The position numbers and the translations under genes were made by a program. Below the pieces are notes generated by a model that did no database searches, had not been told where the DNA came from, and was given only the letters and a program-made list of their open reading frames with translations. DNA of 64,000 bases from Paraburkholderia hiiakae (GTDB lineage: Bacteria; Pseudomonadota; Gammaproteobacteria; Burkholderiales; Burkholderiaceae), in NCBI RefSeq assembly GCF_904848665.1, contig NZ_CAJHCQ010000021.1, forward strand, positions 84,207 to 148,206. The letters are read 5' to 3'. Shown here piece after piece: positions 42,647 through 51,222 of the stretch. Position 1 is the first letter of the stretch. Each line of letters starts with the position of its first letter.

Positions 42647-43543
42647 ATGACCGAAAAGGAACCGAACTGGGAGTGGTACCGGAGTTTTCTCCAGGTCCTG
42701 GAGAGCGGCTCGTTGTCGGCGGCCGCCCGCGCGCTGGGCATCACGCAGCCGACCGTCGGCCGCCACATCGAAAGTCTGGAAGCGACGTTTGGGCTCACAC
42801 TTTTTACTCGCTCGTCCGATGGGTTTTCGCCAACCGAGGCGGCCAATGAACTGCGGCCGTACGCTGTCGGCCTTGCGATGACCACGGCGGCGTTGCGCCG
42901 CGCCGCGAGCAGTCACGGATCGGGCGTGCGCGGTACGGTCCGGCTGACGGCGAGCGAAGTCATCGGCGTCGAGGTCTTGCCGCCGATACTGGCCGCCTTG
43001 CGCCACGACTATCCGGAGCTGTCAATTGAACTTGTGCTGTCGAACAAAGCGGACGACCTGCTCCGTCGTGAAGCGGACATTGCGATACGCATGTTCCGGC
43101 CCGTGCAGGAGGCGCTCGTTGCCAAACGTATTGGCGCGATCGAAGTCGGCCTGCACGCCCACGAGCGATATCTGGCGCTTCATGGCGTGCCCAGGTCGAT
43201 GAAGGAGTTGGCAAGCCATACGATCATCGGTTTCGATCAGGAAAACGCATTCATTCGCTCGCTCCAGCCCAGGTTCGCAGCCTACAAACGCAATAACTTT
43301 GCCTTTCGGGCCGATAGCGACTTGGCCCAACTGGGCGCGATACGCGCTGGCTTCGGGATCGGCGGGTGCCAGTCGCCATTGGCAGCAAGAGACCCGAAGC
43401 TGGTACGCGTTCTGCGGGAAGAATTCTCGCTGCCGCTGGAGACGTGGGTGGCCATGCATGAGGATTTACGCACGAGCGCGCGCTGCGCTGTGACATTCGC
43501 GGCGCTTGCGTCGGGACTGAATGCTTATATACAAGGCGCGTAA
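42647..43543 (+). CDS. LysR-type transcriptional regulator
   Basis: A 298-residue LysR-family regulator with the winged helix-turn-helix at about residues 8-65 (SGSLSAAARALGITQPTVGR then HIESLEATFGLTLFTRSSDG) and a C-terminal effector-binding region (ELSIELVLSNKADDLLRREA). It is divergent from the SDR gene ending at 41509 and is the likely regulator of that gene. It is convergent with the neighbouring LysR gene that ends 8 bp away. Confidence 0.87.
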   Translation: MTEKEPNWEWYRSFLQVLESGSLSAAARALGITQPTVGRHIESLEATFGLTLFTRSSDGFSPTEAANELRPYAVGLAMTTAALRRAASSHGSGVRGTVRLTASEVIGVEVLPPILAALRHDYPELSIELVLSNKADDLLRREADIAIRMFRPVQEALVAKRIGAIEVGLHAHERYLALHGVPRSMKELASHTIIGFDQENAFIRSLQPRFAAYKRNNFAFRADSDLAQLGAIRAGFGIGGCQSPLAARDPKLVRVLREEFSLPLETWVAMHEDLRTSARCAVTFAALASGLNAYIQGA

Positions 43544-43551
43544 CTGCCGCC

Positions 43552-44511
43552 TCAGCGCGGCGCGCGGCCTGCCCGCGCATACGAAGCCAGCATCGTCGCG
43601 AGTTCCTGTGCGGCAGGCGTGAGCGGCACGGCCGCACGCTGCAGCAGACAGACCTGCTGCGCCGCCGGCCGCTCGGCGATCTTGATGCGCGTGAGTCGCC
43701 CGGCAAACGGCCCGCGCGTGGCGACCACCGAAGACTCCAGCGCGAGGCAATCCGTCTCGCTGACCCAATGCAGCGTTTCGAAGAGCCCCTCCACCGTCGC
43801 GACGATGCGCGGCGGCGGCAAGCCGTGGTCGGTGAAGAACGTCGTGAGCCGGCTCGAAGCGAAGGCGTCTGCGATATTGGGCGAGCGCGTCGCGAGCCAG
43901 TCACAGTGCGTGAGCGCGCGCAGCGAGCGCGCCCCCGCTTTCGGATGGTCACGGCGGCAGACGACGACCGGATCCGACGGATAAAGCTCCGTCACCGAAA
44001 GATCGGTCGTATCGGTCTGGTCCGAAACGAGCGCGAGCGCGAAATCGAGCGTGCCTTCGCGAATCCACGAAATCATCATGCGCGACGTGCCCGTGCGCAG
44101 ACGCAGCGCCACGCGCTCAAACCGCGTGCTGTACTGGCCGAGCACGGGCACGAGCGCGTCCATGAGCGGGTCGGTCGTAAGGCCGAACGCCACTTCGCCC
44201 GCGTAGTCGCCGCGCAGTTGCTGCGCCTCTTCGCTCGCGCGCTCGCACTCGCCGAGAATCGATGCCGCCCGCACCAGCAGGCGCTGCCCGAGCACCGTGA
44301 GCGTCACGCCGCGATTCGTGCGCGTGAGCAGCGCGCCGCCGAGTTCGGCTTCGAGATTCTGCAGTTGCTGCGTCACGCCGCTTTGCGCCACGCCGAGCGC
44401 GCGCGAGGCCGCCCGCACACTGCCGCGCTGGGCGACGGCGACGAAGACGCGCAACTGGGAAAGCGTGAGACTCATGGATGACGATTCGTTGTGATCGGTA
44501 GATGTGATCAT
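43552..44511 (-). CDS. LysR-type regulator, divergent from the amino-acid-binding protein gene
   Basis: A 319-residue LysR regulator of the Nac/CysB-like branch. The winged helix is LSQLRVFVAVAQRGSVRAAS then RALGVAQSGVTQQLQNLEAE, residues about 16-55. The ATG at 44511 gives a 12-residue leader, and an internal ATG at 44475 starts closer to the DNA-binding domain; either may be used. The gene is divergent, with 86 bp between, from a periplasmic amino-acid-binding protein and deacylase gene pair, which is the likely target. Confidence 0.85.
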   Translation of the reverse strand: MITSTDHNESSSMSLTLSQLRVFVAVAQRGSVRAASRALGVAQSGVTQQLQNLEAELGGALLTRTNRGVTLTVLGQRLLVRAASILGECERASEEAQQLRGDYAGEVAFGLTTDPLMDALVPVLGQYSTRFERVALRLRTGTSRMMISWIREGTLDFALALVSDQTDTTDLSVTELYPSDPVVVCRRDHPKAGARSLRALTHCDWLATRSPNIADAFASSRLTTFFTDHGLPPPRIVATVEGLFETLHWVSETDCLALESSVVATRGPFAGRLTRIKIAERPAAQQVCLLQRAAVPLTPAAQELATMLASYARAGRAPR

Positions 44512-44597
44512 GATAGACGAATCCGAGCTTTTCCCGAACGCGGCCGCGTCCTACCATCGGTCGGTCAGGAGACTCCCACTTTTCGCCGCCGCTCATC

Positions 44598-45368
44598 ATG
44601 AAAAAAATCCCGTCGATCGTGCTTTCCCTTGCAGTGGCCTTGAGCAGCAGTGCCTTCGCGCGCGAGGCCGGCACCGTGCACCTTGGTATTGATCCGACCT
44701 ATCCGCCCATGGACGCCAAGGCGCCCGACGGCTCGCTCAAAGGGTTTGACGTCGATCTCGGCAACGAGATCTGCCGCCGTATTCACGCGCATTGCCAGTG
44801 GGTCGAACTGGAGTTCTCGGGCATGATCCCGGCGCTGCAGGCGCGCAAGATCGACGCGGTCATGTCGTCGATGGCGATCACCGCGAAGCGCGAGCAGCAG
44901 ATTCTCTTTACGTCGAAGTTGTTCCAGTTCAAGTCGCGGCTCGTCGCCCGCAAGGGCGCCTCGTTCGGCGCTACCGCACAGTCGCTTGCCGGCAAGACGG
45001 TCGGTGTGCAGGCGGGCACGCAGTTCGAGACGTATGCGCTCGCGAACTGGGCGCCTGCGGGCGTGCACGTCGTGACTTACAAGAGCCAGGACGAAGTGTT
45101 CGCCGACCTCGTCAACGGTCGGCTCGATGCCGCGCTGCTGGGCTATGTCGAAGCCGACTATGGCTTCCTGCGCACGCCGCAGGGCAACGGCTTTGCGTTT
45201 GCCGGCGGCCCGATTTCGATGGGCGACCGCGGCACGGGGATCGGCATGCGCAAGGACGAAACCGCGCTTCAGGCGCAGATGAACGATGCAATTGCGGGCA
45301 TGCTGAAGGACGGCACCTATGCGCAGATCGCACGCCGCTACTTCGACTTCGATCCGTACGGAAACTGA
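44598..45368 (+). CDS. Periplasmic amino acid-binding protein (HisJ/ArgT type), no cognate permease nearby
   Basis: A 256-residue type 2 periplasmic binding protein with a cleavable signal (MKKIPSIVLSLAVALSSSAF). Mature text TVHLGIDPTYPPMDAKAPDG, LKGFDVDLGNEICRRIHAHC, and EKRAGKRVG-like LAGKTVGVQAGTQFETYA are typical of lysine/arginine/ornithine- and histidine-binding proteins. No permease or ATPase gene is near it, so it is an orphan or cooperates with a transporter encoded elsewhere. It is likely co-transcribed with the M14-type deacylase gene at 45404 and controlled by the divergent LysR gene. An N-acyl amino acid or similar substrate would link the two, by inference. Confidence 0.86.
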   Translation: MKKIPSIVLSLAVALSSSAFAREAGTVHLGIDPTYPPMDAKAPDGSLKGFDVDLGNEICRRIHAHCQWVELEFSGMIPALQARKIDAVMSSMAITAKREQQILFTSKLFQFKSRLVARKGASFGATAQSLAGKTVGVQAGTQFETYALANWAPAGVHVVTYKSQDEVFADLVNGRLDAALLGYVEADYGFLRTPQGNGFAFAGGPISMGDRGTGIGMRKDETALQAQMNDAIAGMLKDGTYAQIARRYFDFDPYGN

Positions 45369-45403
45369 GCCGCCGCACACTTATTTGAAACCGCATTGAA
45401 TAC

Positions 45404-46522
45404 ATGAACCAGCAATCGATTCCGCTCCTGAGCGCGACGCCCGGCACGCACCGCGAACTGACCAGCTTCCACTTTGGCCCTGCCGACGCGCGCCAGAAGA
45501 TCTATATCCAGGCGTCGCTTCATGCCGACGAAACGCCCGCCATGCTGACGGCTGTGGTGTTGCGCGCACAACTGGCGGAACTCGAGGCGCAAGGCGCACT
45601 CGCCGCGCAAGTGGTGCTCGTGCCGCTCGCCAATCCTGTGGGTCTGAATCAGCACGTGCTTGGCCAGTTCATCGGCCGGTTCGATCTTGCGAGCGGCAGG
45701 AACTTCAACCGCCATTTCCATGCGTTTCCCAAGCTGCTTGCGCGCGCGAAGGAGACGCTCGGGGCGGACGTCGATCGCAACCGCGCTCTGATCCGGCAAC
45801 TGATGTGCGAAGCGCTGGATGCGCAACAGCCGCTCACGGAGTTCGATTCGCTCCAGCTGGCGCTATTGAGGCTCTCGCACGACGCCGATCTCATCATCGA
45901 TCTGCATTGCTCGCTCGAGGCGGTCATGCACGTGTACACGAGCGAGGCTGGCTGGCCCGATGTCGAGCCGCTCGCCCGCTACCTCGGCTCGCGCGCGCAA
46001 CTGCTTGCCACCGACTCCGGCGCGCAGGCATTCGACGAGGCGCATAGCCTGCTGTGGTGGCAACTGCGTCAACAGATGCCGGCCACGCAGCCCGTGCCCG
46101 CCGGTCCCACTGCGGTGACAATCGAGTGTCGCGGCCAACGTGACGTGTCGTGGGAAAGCGCGCAGCAGGACGCCGATGCGCTGCTCGACTATCTGCGCTG
46201 GCGCGGCGCGCTCCTCGGCGGCGATGTGAAGCCGTTGCCGGAACTGCTGATGCCGGCCACGCCGCTTGCTGGCAGCGCGCAATTCTATGCGCCGCGAAGC
46301 GGCATTCTCGTGCACCGCGCGAAGATCGGCGACTGGATACGCGAGAACGATCCGCTCTTCGATATCGTCGACCCGATGACGGGCGAGACGGTGACGGTAA
46401 AGAGCACCGCGGAGGGCGTCTTCTATATGCGACGGGCGATTCGCTTCGTGACGGCCGGCGCGCCGCTCGGCCGCGTAACAGGCACGAAGCCGACACGCAG
46501 CGGCGTGCTGCTGGGGGCTTGA
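45404..46522 (+). CDS. Succinylglutamate desuccinylase/aspartoacylase-family (M14) metallohydrolase
   Basis: A 372-residue zinc hydrolase that removes an acyl group from an N-acyl amino acid or related amide. Zinc-ligand residues are readable as His40 and Glu43 (QASLHADET) and His168 (IIDLHCS), with GRNFNRHF near residue 100 matching the family. A C-terminal beta domain (residues 290 to the end) includes SGILVHRAKIGDWIRENDPL and VKSTAEGVF, which is common in larger members of this family. It is 35 bp downstream of an amino-acid-binding protein gene and likely co-transcribed; the pair could take up and deacylate one compound. Substrate unknown. Confidence 0.85.
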   Translation: MNQQSIPLLSATPGTHRELTSFHFGPADARQKIYIQASLHADETPAMLTAVVLRAQLAELEAQGALAAQVVLVPLANPVGLNQHVLGQFIGRFDLASGRNFNRHFHAFPKLLARAKETLGADVDRNRALIRQLMCEALDAQQPLTEFDSLQLALLRLSHDADLIIDLHCSLEAVMHVYTSEAGWPDVEPLARYLGSRAQLLATDSGAQAFDEAHSLLWWQLRQQMPATQPVPAGPTAVTIECRGQRDVSWESAQQDADALLDYLRWRGALLGGDVKPLPELLMPATPLAGSAQFYAPRSGILVHRAKIGDWIRENDPLFDIVDPMTGETVTVKSTAEGVFYMRRAIRFVTAGAPLGRVTGTKPTRSGVLLGA

Positions 46523-46538
46523 GGGGCGGGGATTCCCG

Positions 46539-47783
46539 TCAGGCTTGACGGGTTTTGTCCATCGGCACGATCACGCGCACCCACAGGCCGCCCTCGGGAT
46601 GATTGCCGATCTTGAGCTTCGCGTTGCACAGGCGCACGAGGCGCCGGACGATCGACAGGCCCATGCCCCAGTGCGAATCGAGCCCGAGGCTTGCCGCGCG
46701 CGAGGCGAGCATCGGCGACGCCAGCGTGCCACCCTCGGGCAGACTCGCACCGACGCCTTCGCCGTGATCCCGCACGCTCAAGGTCCACGTGCGCGCGCCT
46801 CGCGCCGTGCAGATTTCGATGGGCGGTTTGCCGTGCGCCTGTGCGTTGCCGACAAGATTGTCAACGAGCCGCGCGAGCGCGGAGCGCGGCAGCGCAAACG
46901 CCTCGCCGGCGTCCAGCCGGAGCACGATGCTCGCGTCCGCGTTCGCGCCGTAGACGAACCGGTCCTTCAGATACGCGTCCACGTTCACTGGCGCATGATT
47001 CGCGCCGCCATGGCCGGCCGTGTCGACGAACTGCCGCGCGAGATCCTGAAAGAGATCGATGTCCTCGACGAGGGCCACGCGCAAATTCCAGCGCGTGACG
47101 TTCATGGCATAAGCGCGCAACCGGGCGACCCGCGATTCGATTTGCCGCAGGAAAGCGGCGAACGTGGCCGACTGGTCTTCGGCCGTGCCGCCGCGGCGGC
47201 ACAACAGATCGCCGATCGCGCGGACGAGGCCATGCAGTTTGCGCGGGCAGTCCGCGAGCGCGGGCGCTGGAGCGGCGCCGCTCGTCGCGATGCGCAGCGT
47301 GGCAATCATGGCGAGCAGATCGTGGCGTACCGTCCGTAGCCACCAGGTGCGCAGCGCGAGCAGAAGCGCGCAGAGCGCGAGTAGGAGCGCAGCGAATCGC
47401 GCGTCAAACCAGCGCGTGACCTTCTTCAGGCGCGTGACGCCAGACGAACAGGCTTCGCGCAGATACGAGTCGTTCGATGACGCCCCGGCATGCGGTGCCC
47501 AAATCGCATCGCGCAGATGAGGCGTCACATTTGCGCCGAGGTCGACGATGGCCGGTTTGATCGACACCAACGGGGCAATCCCATGGACGCTCGCGCCTTG
47601 TGCGGCCAGTTCCAGTTCCAGTTCGGCGTCCTGCAGTTGGGCGGCGTGCGTCGCGGGAGCCGGATCGAATGCCATGTCGCCGAAATTCAGCGGCGAATCC
47701 GCATCGAGATATCGAAAACCGACTTGCACCAGCATCAACGATGCAATCCATAGCAGGAAAATCCGGGCAAACAAGACAATCAC
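46539..47783 (-). CDS. Membrane histidine-kinase-like sensor without an obvious H-box
   Basis: A 414-residue membrane protein with a GHKL ATPase domain. A helix near residues 5-25, a periplasmic region of about 110 residues with one pair of cysteines, and a second helix near 130-150 (LLLALCALLLALRTWWL) precede a coiled region. The ATP-binding motifs are clear: N box LVDNLVGNAQAHG, G1 RDHGEGVG and G2 HWGMGLSIV. In the region where a kinase has its phospho-accepting histidine (AYAMNVTRWNLRVALVEDI) I find no His. The frame starts with GTG at 47783, while a TTG at 47774 has a better site; the start is uncertain. No response regulator gene is adjacent. Confidence 0.75.
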   Translation of the reverse strand: MIVLFARIFLLWIASLMLVQVGFRYLDADSPLNFGDMAFDPAPATHAAQLQDAELELELAAQGASVHGIAPLVSIKPAIVDLGANVTPHLRDAIWAPHAGASSNDSYLREACSSGVTRLKKVTRWFDARFAALLLALCALLLALRTWWLRTVRHDLLAMIATLRIATSGAAPAPALADCPRKLHGLVRAIGDLLCRRGGTAEDQSATFAAFLRQIESRVARLRAYAMNVTRWNLRVALVEDIDLFQDLARQFVDTAGHGGANHAPVNVDAYLKDRFVYGANADASIVLRLDAGEAFALPRSALARLVDNLVGNAQAHGKPPIEICTARGARTWTLSVRDHGEGVGASLPEGGTLASPMLASRAASLGLDSHWGMGLSIVRRLVRLCNAKLKIGNHPEGGLWVRVIVPMDKTRQA

Positions 47784-48095
47784 CTTTCTTTTTTTGACAT
47801 CGAAGTTTTGCTTGCGCCGGTAGGCGCATGTTTGAAATAGCCGAAAATCTGGCTATGACCGGTATTGTCTGCGAAGCGCGTGAACTTCGATTCGTGGAAA
47901 AGCGCTGAAATATGCGCTGTTTTTCCCCTTGAGCAACGCTGGCGGCCCTGCTGCGCAGTATTTGGGAAAGGGGCGTGTCCGTTGTGTCGGTTCGCCGCAT
48001 GGCGCTCGGGATTTATGCGGCAGGCGGCGACGTGAGCATTCGGAGTCCTTGATAAAATCACCGGCCTCTCGAACGCTCACGCGCGCCATATTTCG
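47784..48095. other. Intergenic region between epoxide hydrolase and kinase genes
   Basis: A 312-bp gap. It ends the leftward epoxide hydrolase transcript and starts the kinase transcript. Small open frames have no supporting features. No strong hairpin was noted. Confidence 0.4.
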
Positions 48096-49430
48096 TCAGG
48101 CCGGCTGACGCAGCGTCCTGAACGTTGCGCGAACTTCTTCCGTGAACTCAGCAGGCTGCTCCCACGCTGCAAAATGGCCGCCTTTCGGAAGGCGGTTGTA
48201 GTGAATCAGCTTGGGGTAGGCGCGTTCCGTCCAACTCTTGGGCGCGGCGTAGATTTCTTCCGGGAAGACGCTTACGCCAACCGGCAGTTCCACATGCTTG
48301 GGCTCGAAAAAGTTGAGCTTGTTTTCCCAATACAGCCGCCCAGACGAGACTGCCGTCTTCGTCAGCCAATAGAGCGTGATGTTGTCTAGCACATCATCCT
48401 TTGTCAGGCCTTCGGGCCGGCCTTCGAACACGCGCGCGATCATCGCCTGACCGCTCGCATCGTGGTCCAGCATCCATGCCGCGAGGCCCACTGGCGAATC
48501 CTGGATGGCGTAGAGCGTCTGCGGGCGGTTCGCCATTTCGAGCGCGTAGCCCAAGCCGTGCTTGTAAAAGTAATCGAGCTGGTCGTACGCGTGTTGCTCT
48601 TCGGGAGAGAGTCCGCCAGGGGGCGGCGTGCCGTCCTTGAGCGATTTGGCAATAGCGTCGGGCACGGTCGCGGGCATGTTGGTGTGAATGCCGACGAGTC
48701 CTGCAGGCTTGAGCAGGGCCAGCTGTTCCGTCACGGCATTGCCCCAGTCGCCCCCTTGTGCCGCGTAGCGCTCGTAGCCGAGCCGGTCCATCAGCACAGC
48801 CCAGGCGCGAGCGATACGCTGGGGGTCCCAGCCGGTCTTCGTCGGTTTGCCGGAGAAGCCGTAGCCAGGAAGCGAAGGAATGACGACGTGGAATGCGTCG
48901 GATGCGCTTGCGCCGTGGGCGGTCGGGTTGGTGAGCGGTTCGATGATCTTCAGTTGCTCGATGATCGAGCCGGGCCAGCCGTGTGTGACGATAATCGGTA
49001 GCGCGTTCTCGTGCTGCGAGCGCACGTGGATAAAGTGAATATCGAGCCCGTCGATCTCCGTGACATATTGCGGCAGCGAGTTGAGTCTCGCTTCCACCTT
49101 GCGCCAGTTATAGTCGTTAGCCCAGTAATTGGCGAGCTTTTGCATGGTTGCGAGCTGCACGCCTTGCGAGGCGTCGTCGACCGTTTCGCGCTCCGGCCAT
49201 TGCGTCGCGACGATGCGGCGTCGCAGATCGGTCAGCGCCGATTCTGGCACATGCACGCGAAGTGGACGAATGGAAGTCGGATTGCCCGCGGCAATCTGCG
49301 TGATTCCGCTTGCCGACGGCTTTGATTCTGCGAAGGCGAGCCGGCTCATTGCGGCGCCTGCAACCAGAGTGGCGGCCGCGCCGATGAAGTGCCGGCGCGA
49401 AACGGGAGAGGGATGAAGATCGGTTGACAT
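48096..49430 (-). CDS. Epoxide hydrolase-family alpha/beta hydrolase with Tat signal
   Basis: A 444-residue protein. The start at 49430 follows AGGAA and gives a Tat signal, VSRRHFIGAAATLVAGAAMS (residues about 10-30); upstream codons have no support. An N-terminal epoxide hydrolase segment (FRVHVPESALTDLRRRI-like: LRVHVPESALTDLRRRI) precedes the alpha/beta core. Active-site text is visible: HGWPGS (oxyanion), the nucleophile region AAQGGDWGN with Asp, and the late His in GHFAAWEQP. It probably hydrolyses epoxides in the periplasm. Tat export of an epoxide hydrolase is somewhat unusual. No partner genes are adjacent. Confidence 0.87.
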   Translation of the reverse strand: MSTDLHPSPVSRRHFIGAAATLVAGAAMSRLAFAESKPSASGITQIAAGNPTSIRPLRVHVPESALTDLRRRIVATQWPERETVDDASQGVQLATMQKLANYWANDYNWRKVEARLNSLPQYVTEIDGLDIHFIHVRSQHENALPIIVTHGWPGSIIEQLKIIEPLTNPTAHGASASDAFHVVIPSLPGYGFSGKPTKTGWDPQRIARAWAVLMDRLGYERYAAQGGDWGNAVTEQLALLKPAGLVGIHTNMPATVPDAIAKSLKDGTPPPGGLSPEEQHAYDQLDYFYKHGLGYALEMANRPQTLYAIQDSPVGLAAWMLDHDASGQAMIARVFEGRPEGLTKDDVLDNITLYWLTKTAVSSGRLYWENKLNFFEPKHVELPVGVSVFPEEIYAAPKSWTERAYPKLIHYNRLPKGGHFAAWEQPAEFTEEVRATFRTLRQPA

Positions 49431-49575
49431 ACAAATTCCTGTTAAAGATGTCGTGCCGTGGCGAGCAGGAAACTTCAGGCTTGCATATGCGCCTCGGCAA
49501 TCAAGGGATGTATCGTATTCCTGACTATTAAAGACTAAAACATGCCTGCGCAAACCCTGCGCGTCGGTGCGAAGG

Positions 49576-50043
49576 CTATTCGGTGTCGAGTGAACGAATC
49601 AGGTTGGCGCGCAGGTGCACGATCGCCTTCTGCAATTTCGCGAGTTCCTCGTGACCCAGCCCGGTCGCACCGACGAGATCCCCGATTTTCAGGCTCTTTT
49701 CGCGCAGCTTCCGGCCGCTCGCGGTCAGGTTCACGCGCACCTGGCGCTCATCCTCCGGATCGCGCCGCCGTTCCACATATCCCATCGCTTCGAGCTTTTT
49801 CAACATGGGCGTGAGCGTGTTGGATTCGAGAAACAGCTTCTCACCCAGGCCGCTCACCGTCTGATTGTCCTGCTCCCAGAGCGCGATGATCGCGATGTAC
49901 TGCGGATAGGTCAGCCCGAGTTCTTCAAGGATTGGCTTGTACGCCTTGCCGAACGCCAGATTGGTCGAGTACACCGCAAAGCAAAGAAAGTCTGCGAGCG
50001 GCATGGGCTTGGCGCCCTGCGCCGGATGGTCCGTCGATTTCAT
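49576..50043 (-). CDS. ohrR: OhrR, MarR-family organic hydroperoxide sensor
   Basis: A 155-residue MarR-family repressor. The sensing cysteine is Cys21 (PLADFLCFAVYSTN), the equivalent of Cys22 in the Xanthomonas OhrR, and there is a winged helix (LGEKLFLESNTLTPMLKKLE) near residues 75-105. In the OhrR mechanism, peroxide oxidises the cysteine and the repressor leaves DNA, allowing ohr expression. The ohr gene lies two genes upstream on the same strand, and palindromes of the same sequence occur before both genes. A possible DNA site is at 50090-50103. Confidence 0.9.
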   Translation of the reverse strand: MKSTDHPAQGAKPMPLADFLCFAVYSTNLAFGKAYKPILEELGLTYPQYIAIIALWEQDNQTVSGLGEKLFLESNTLTPMLKKLEAMGYVERRRDPEDERQVRVNLTASGRKLREKSLKIGDLVGATGLGHEELAKLQKAIVHLRANLIRSLDTE

Positions 50044-50089
50044 GGTGATCCTCTTCAGACGAAGGCCTCAATGGCTCGAAAGTTGAATA

Positions 50090-50103
50090 AATCGCTTGCG
50101 ATT
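50090..50103. promoter_or_regulatory. OhrR operator candidate AATCGC-TT-GCGATT
   Basis: An inverted repeat with exact 6-bp arms, 47 bp upstream of the ohrR start, matching the palindromes ahead of ohr at 51014 and 51072 apart from the centre. Confidence 0.6.
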
Positions 50104-50181
50104 ATATCGTACGCCGACACCGGTCTCGCCGTACATCACCATTGCGATGCCCGGCGAAACAGCCACAACGCAGTGGCGCAA

Positions 50182-50451
50182 TCAATGGTGGGCGAAGAGG
50201 CTGTTTCGCTCCAGGGTGACGCGGCTGCCCGCGCCCGATGTGACATCGGCCGCGCCGCCGTACGCCGTGGCTGCGTTGGCGCTGTCGCTGCGCTCTGCGG
50301 CAAGCGTTTGCAGGCTCTGGCCGCGTTGCGAAGCCGGTGCGCCGACTTCGGGTCGATAGCCCGGGGCTGGGCCGTAGCCGCTGGCGAATGCGGGGGCGGC
50401 TGCGGCAGCCGAGAAGGCGATGAGGAGCGTGGCGATGAGTCGGGTTTTCAT
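50182..50451 (-). CDS. Small exported protein of unknown function
   Basis: An 89-residue protein with a clear signal peptide (LIATLLIAFSAAAAAPAFAS, cleavage near residue 24). The mature peptide is Gly/Ala/Ser-rich and has no recognisable domain; its C-terminus SLFAHH with a His pair resembles small exported proteins common in Burkholderiaceae, whose roles are unknown. It lies between ohr and ohrR on the same strand but the spacing (about 60-140 bp) leaves its transcription open. A DUF4148-type match was considered but not supported. Confidence 0.68.
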   Translation of the reverse strand: MKTRLIATLLIAFSAAAAAPAFASGYGPAPGYRPEVGAPASQRGQSLQTLAAERSDSANAATAYGGAADVTSGAGSRVTLERNSLFAHH

Positions 50452-50512
50452 GGTGGGTCTCGCTAGGTGAAGTTCAGTGGGTTTGCGTGAACGAGGTCAT
50501 TGCGTTTGCCGC

Positions 50513-50959
50513 TCACGCGGTCACGACCGTCAGGCTCACGTCGATGTTGCCGTGCACGGCCTTCGAGTACGGGCAGATCTGATGAGCGCTGCGCGCGATG
50601 GCCTCCGCCACGTCTTGCGCGACGCCAGGCAGCGTGACCGTGAAGTGCGCGCCGAGGAACCAGGCGGCGCCGGTCTGACCGATATCGACCTGGATGTCCA
50701 CCGCAGCGTCCGGCGGCAGTGTGACTTTCTTAAGCGTTGCCGCGATGCCGAGCGCGGAGATATAGCAGGCAGACCATGCGCCCGCGAACAACTGTTCGGC
50801 GCGCGGGTGCGGTTCGGTGGCGACGATGTCGAGCGTTTCACCGGTTGAAGACGAGAGCTCAAGGTCGACCACGCCGAATTCGCCGCGTTGCGCTGCGGGG
50901 TCGTGGTTGATGGTGGTGTGGGTGCTGCCCGAGAACAGCACCTTGTCGATCGTTGCCAT
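50513..50959 (-). CDS. Ohr-type organic hydroperoxide reductase (OsmC/Ohr family)
   Basis: A 148-residue thiol peroxidase of the Ohr/OsmC fold that detoxifies organic hydroperoxides with two cysteines, here Cys65 (WSACY) and Cys129 (HQICPYS). The conserved Glu of Ohr enzymes is present (AEQLFAG, Glu55), but the usual N-terminal Gly-Gly-Arg-Asp-Gly segment carrying the catalytic Arg reads TTINHDPAAQRG, so that residue may be absent or displaced. The gene is on the same strand as ohrR, and the region upstream of its start has two copies of an OhrR-type palindrome. It is therefore very likely peroxide-inducible. Confidence 0.85.
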   Translation of the reverse strand: MATIDKVLFSGSTHTTINHDPAAQRGEFGVVDLELSSSTGETLDIVATEPHPRAEQLFAGAWSACYISALGIAATLKKVTLPPDAAVDIQVDIGQTGAAWFLGAHFTVTLPGVAQDVAEAIARSAHQICPYSKAVHGNIDVSLTVVTA

Positions 50960-51013
50960 GTTGCGGTCCTTGATGAAATCTGGGGTTGGATGATATGCGT
51001 CGCGTAAGATCGA

Positions 51014-51081
51014 ATCGCATGCGATGCATAATGGACGAGAAGTTTCAACATGTCAAGCGTATAAGATTAAATCGCATGCGA
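51014..51081. promoter_or_regulatory. Two OhrR-type palindromes upstream of ohr
   Basis: ATCGCATGCGAT (51014-51025) and TCGCATGCGA (51072-51081) are palindromes 58 bp apart with the same core, 55 and 113 bp upstream of the ohr start. Together with 50090-50103 they form a small operator family. Two sites allow cooperative repression. Confidence 0.6.
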
Positions 51082-51222
51082 GATATATGGGGCTGCTTCA
51101 GACGGAGATCGATCGCTGAAATGTTATCGATCGTTTTAGTGATCCGTCGCGATTGAGACCTTTTGACGGCATTTCCTGGGGGCGACGCGGCTGGCCGAGC
51201 CGCGTCAGCTGGTCACGAGCGC

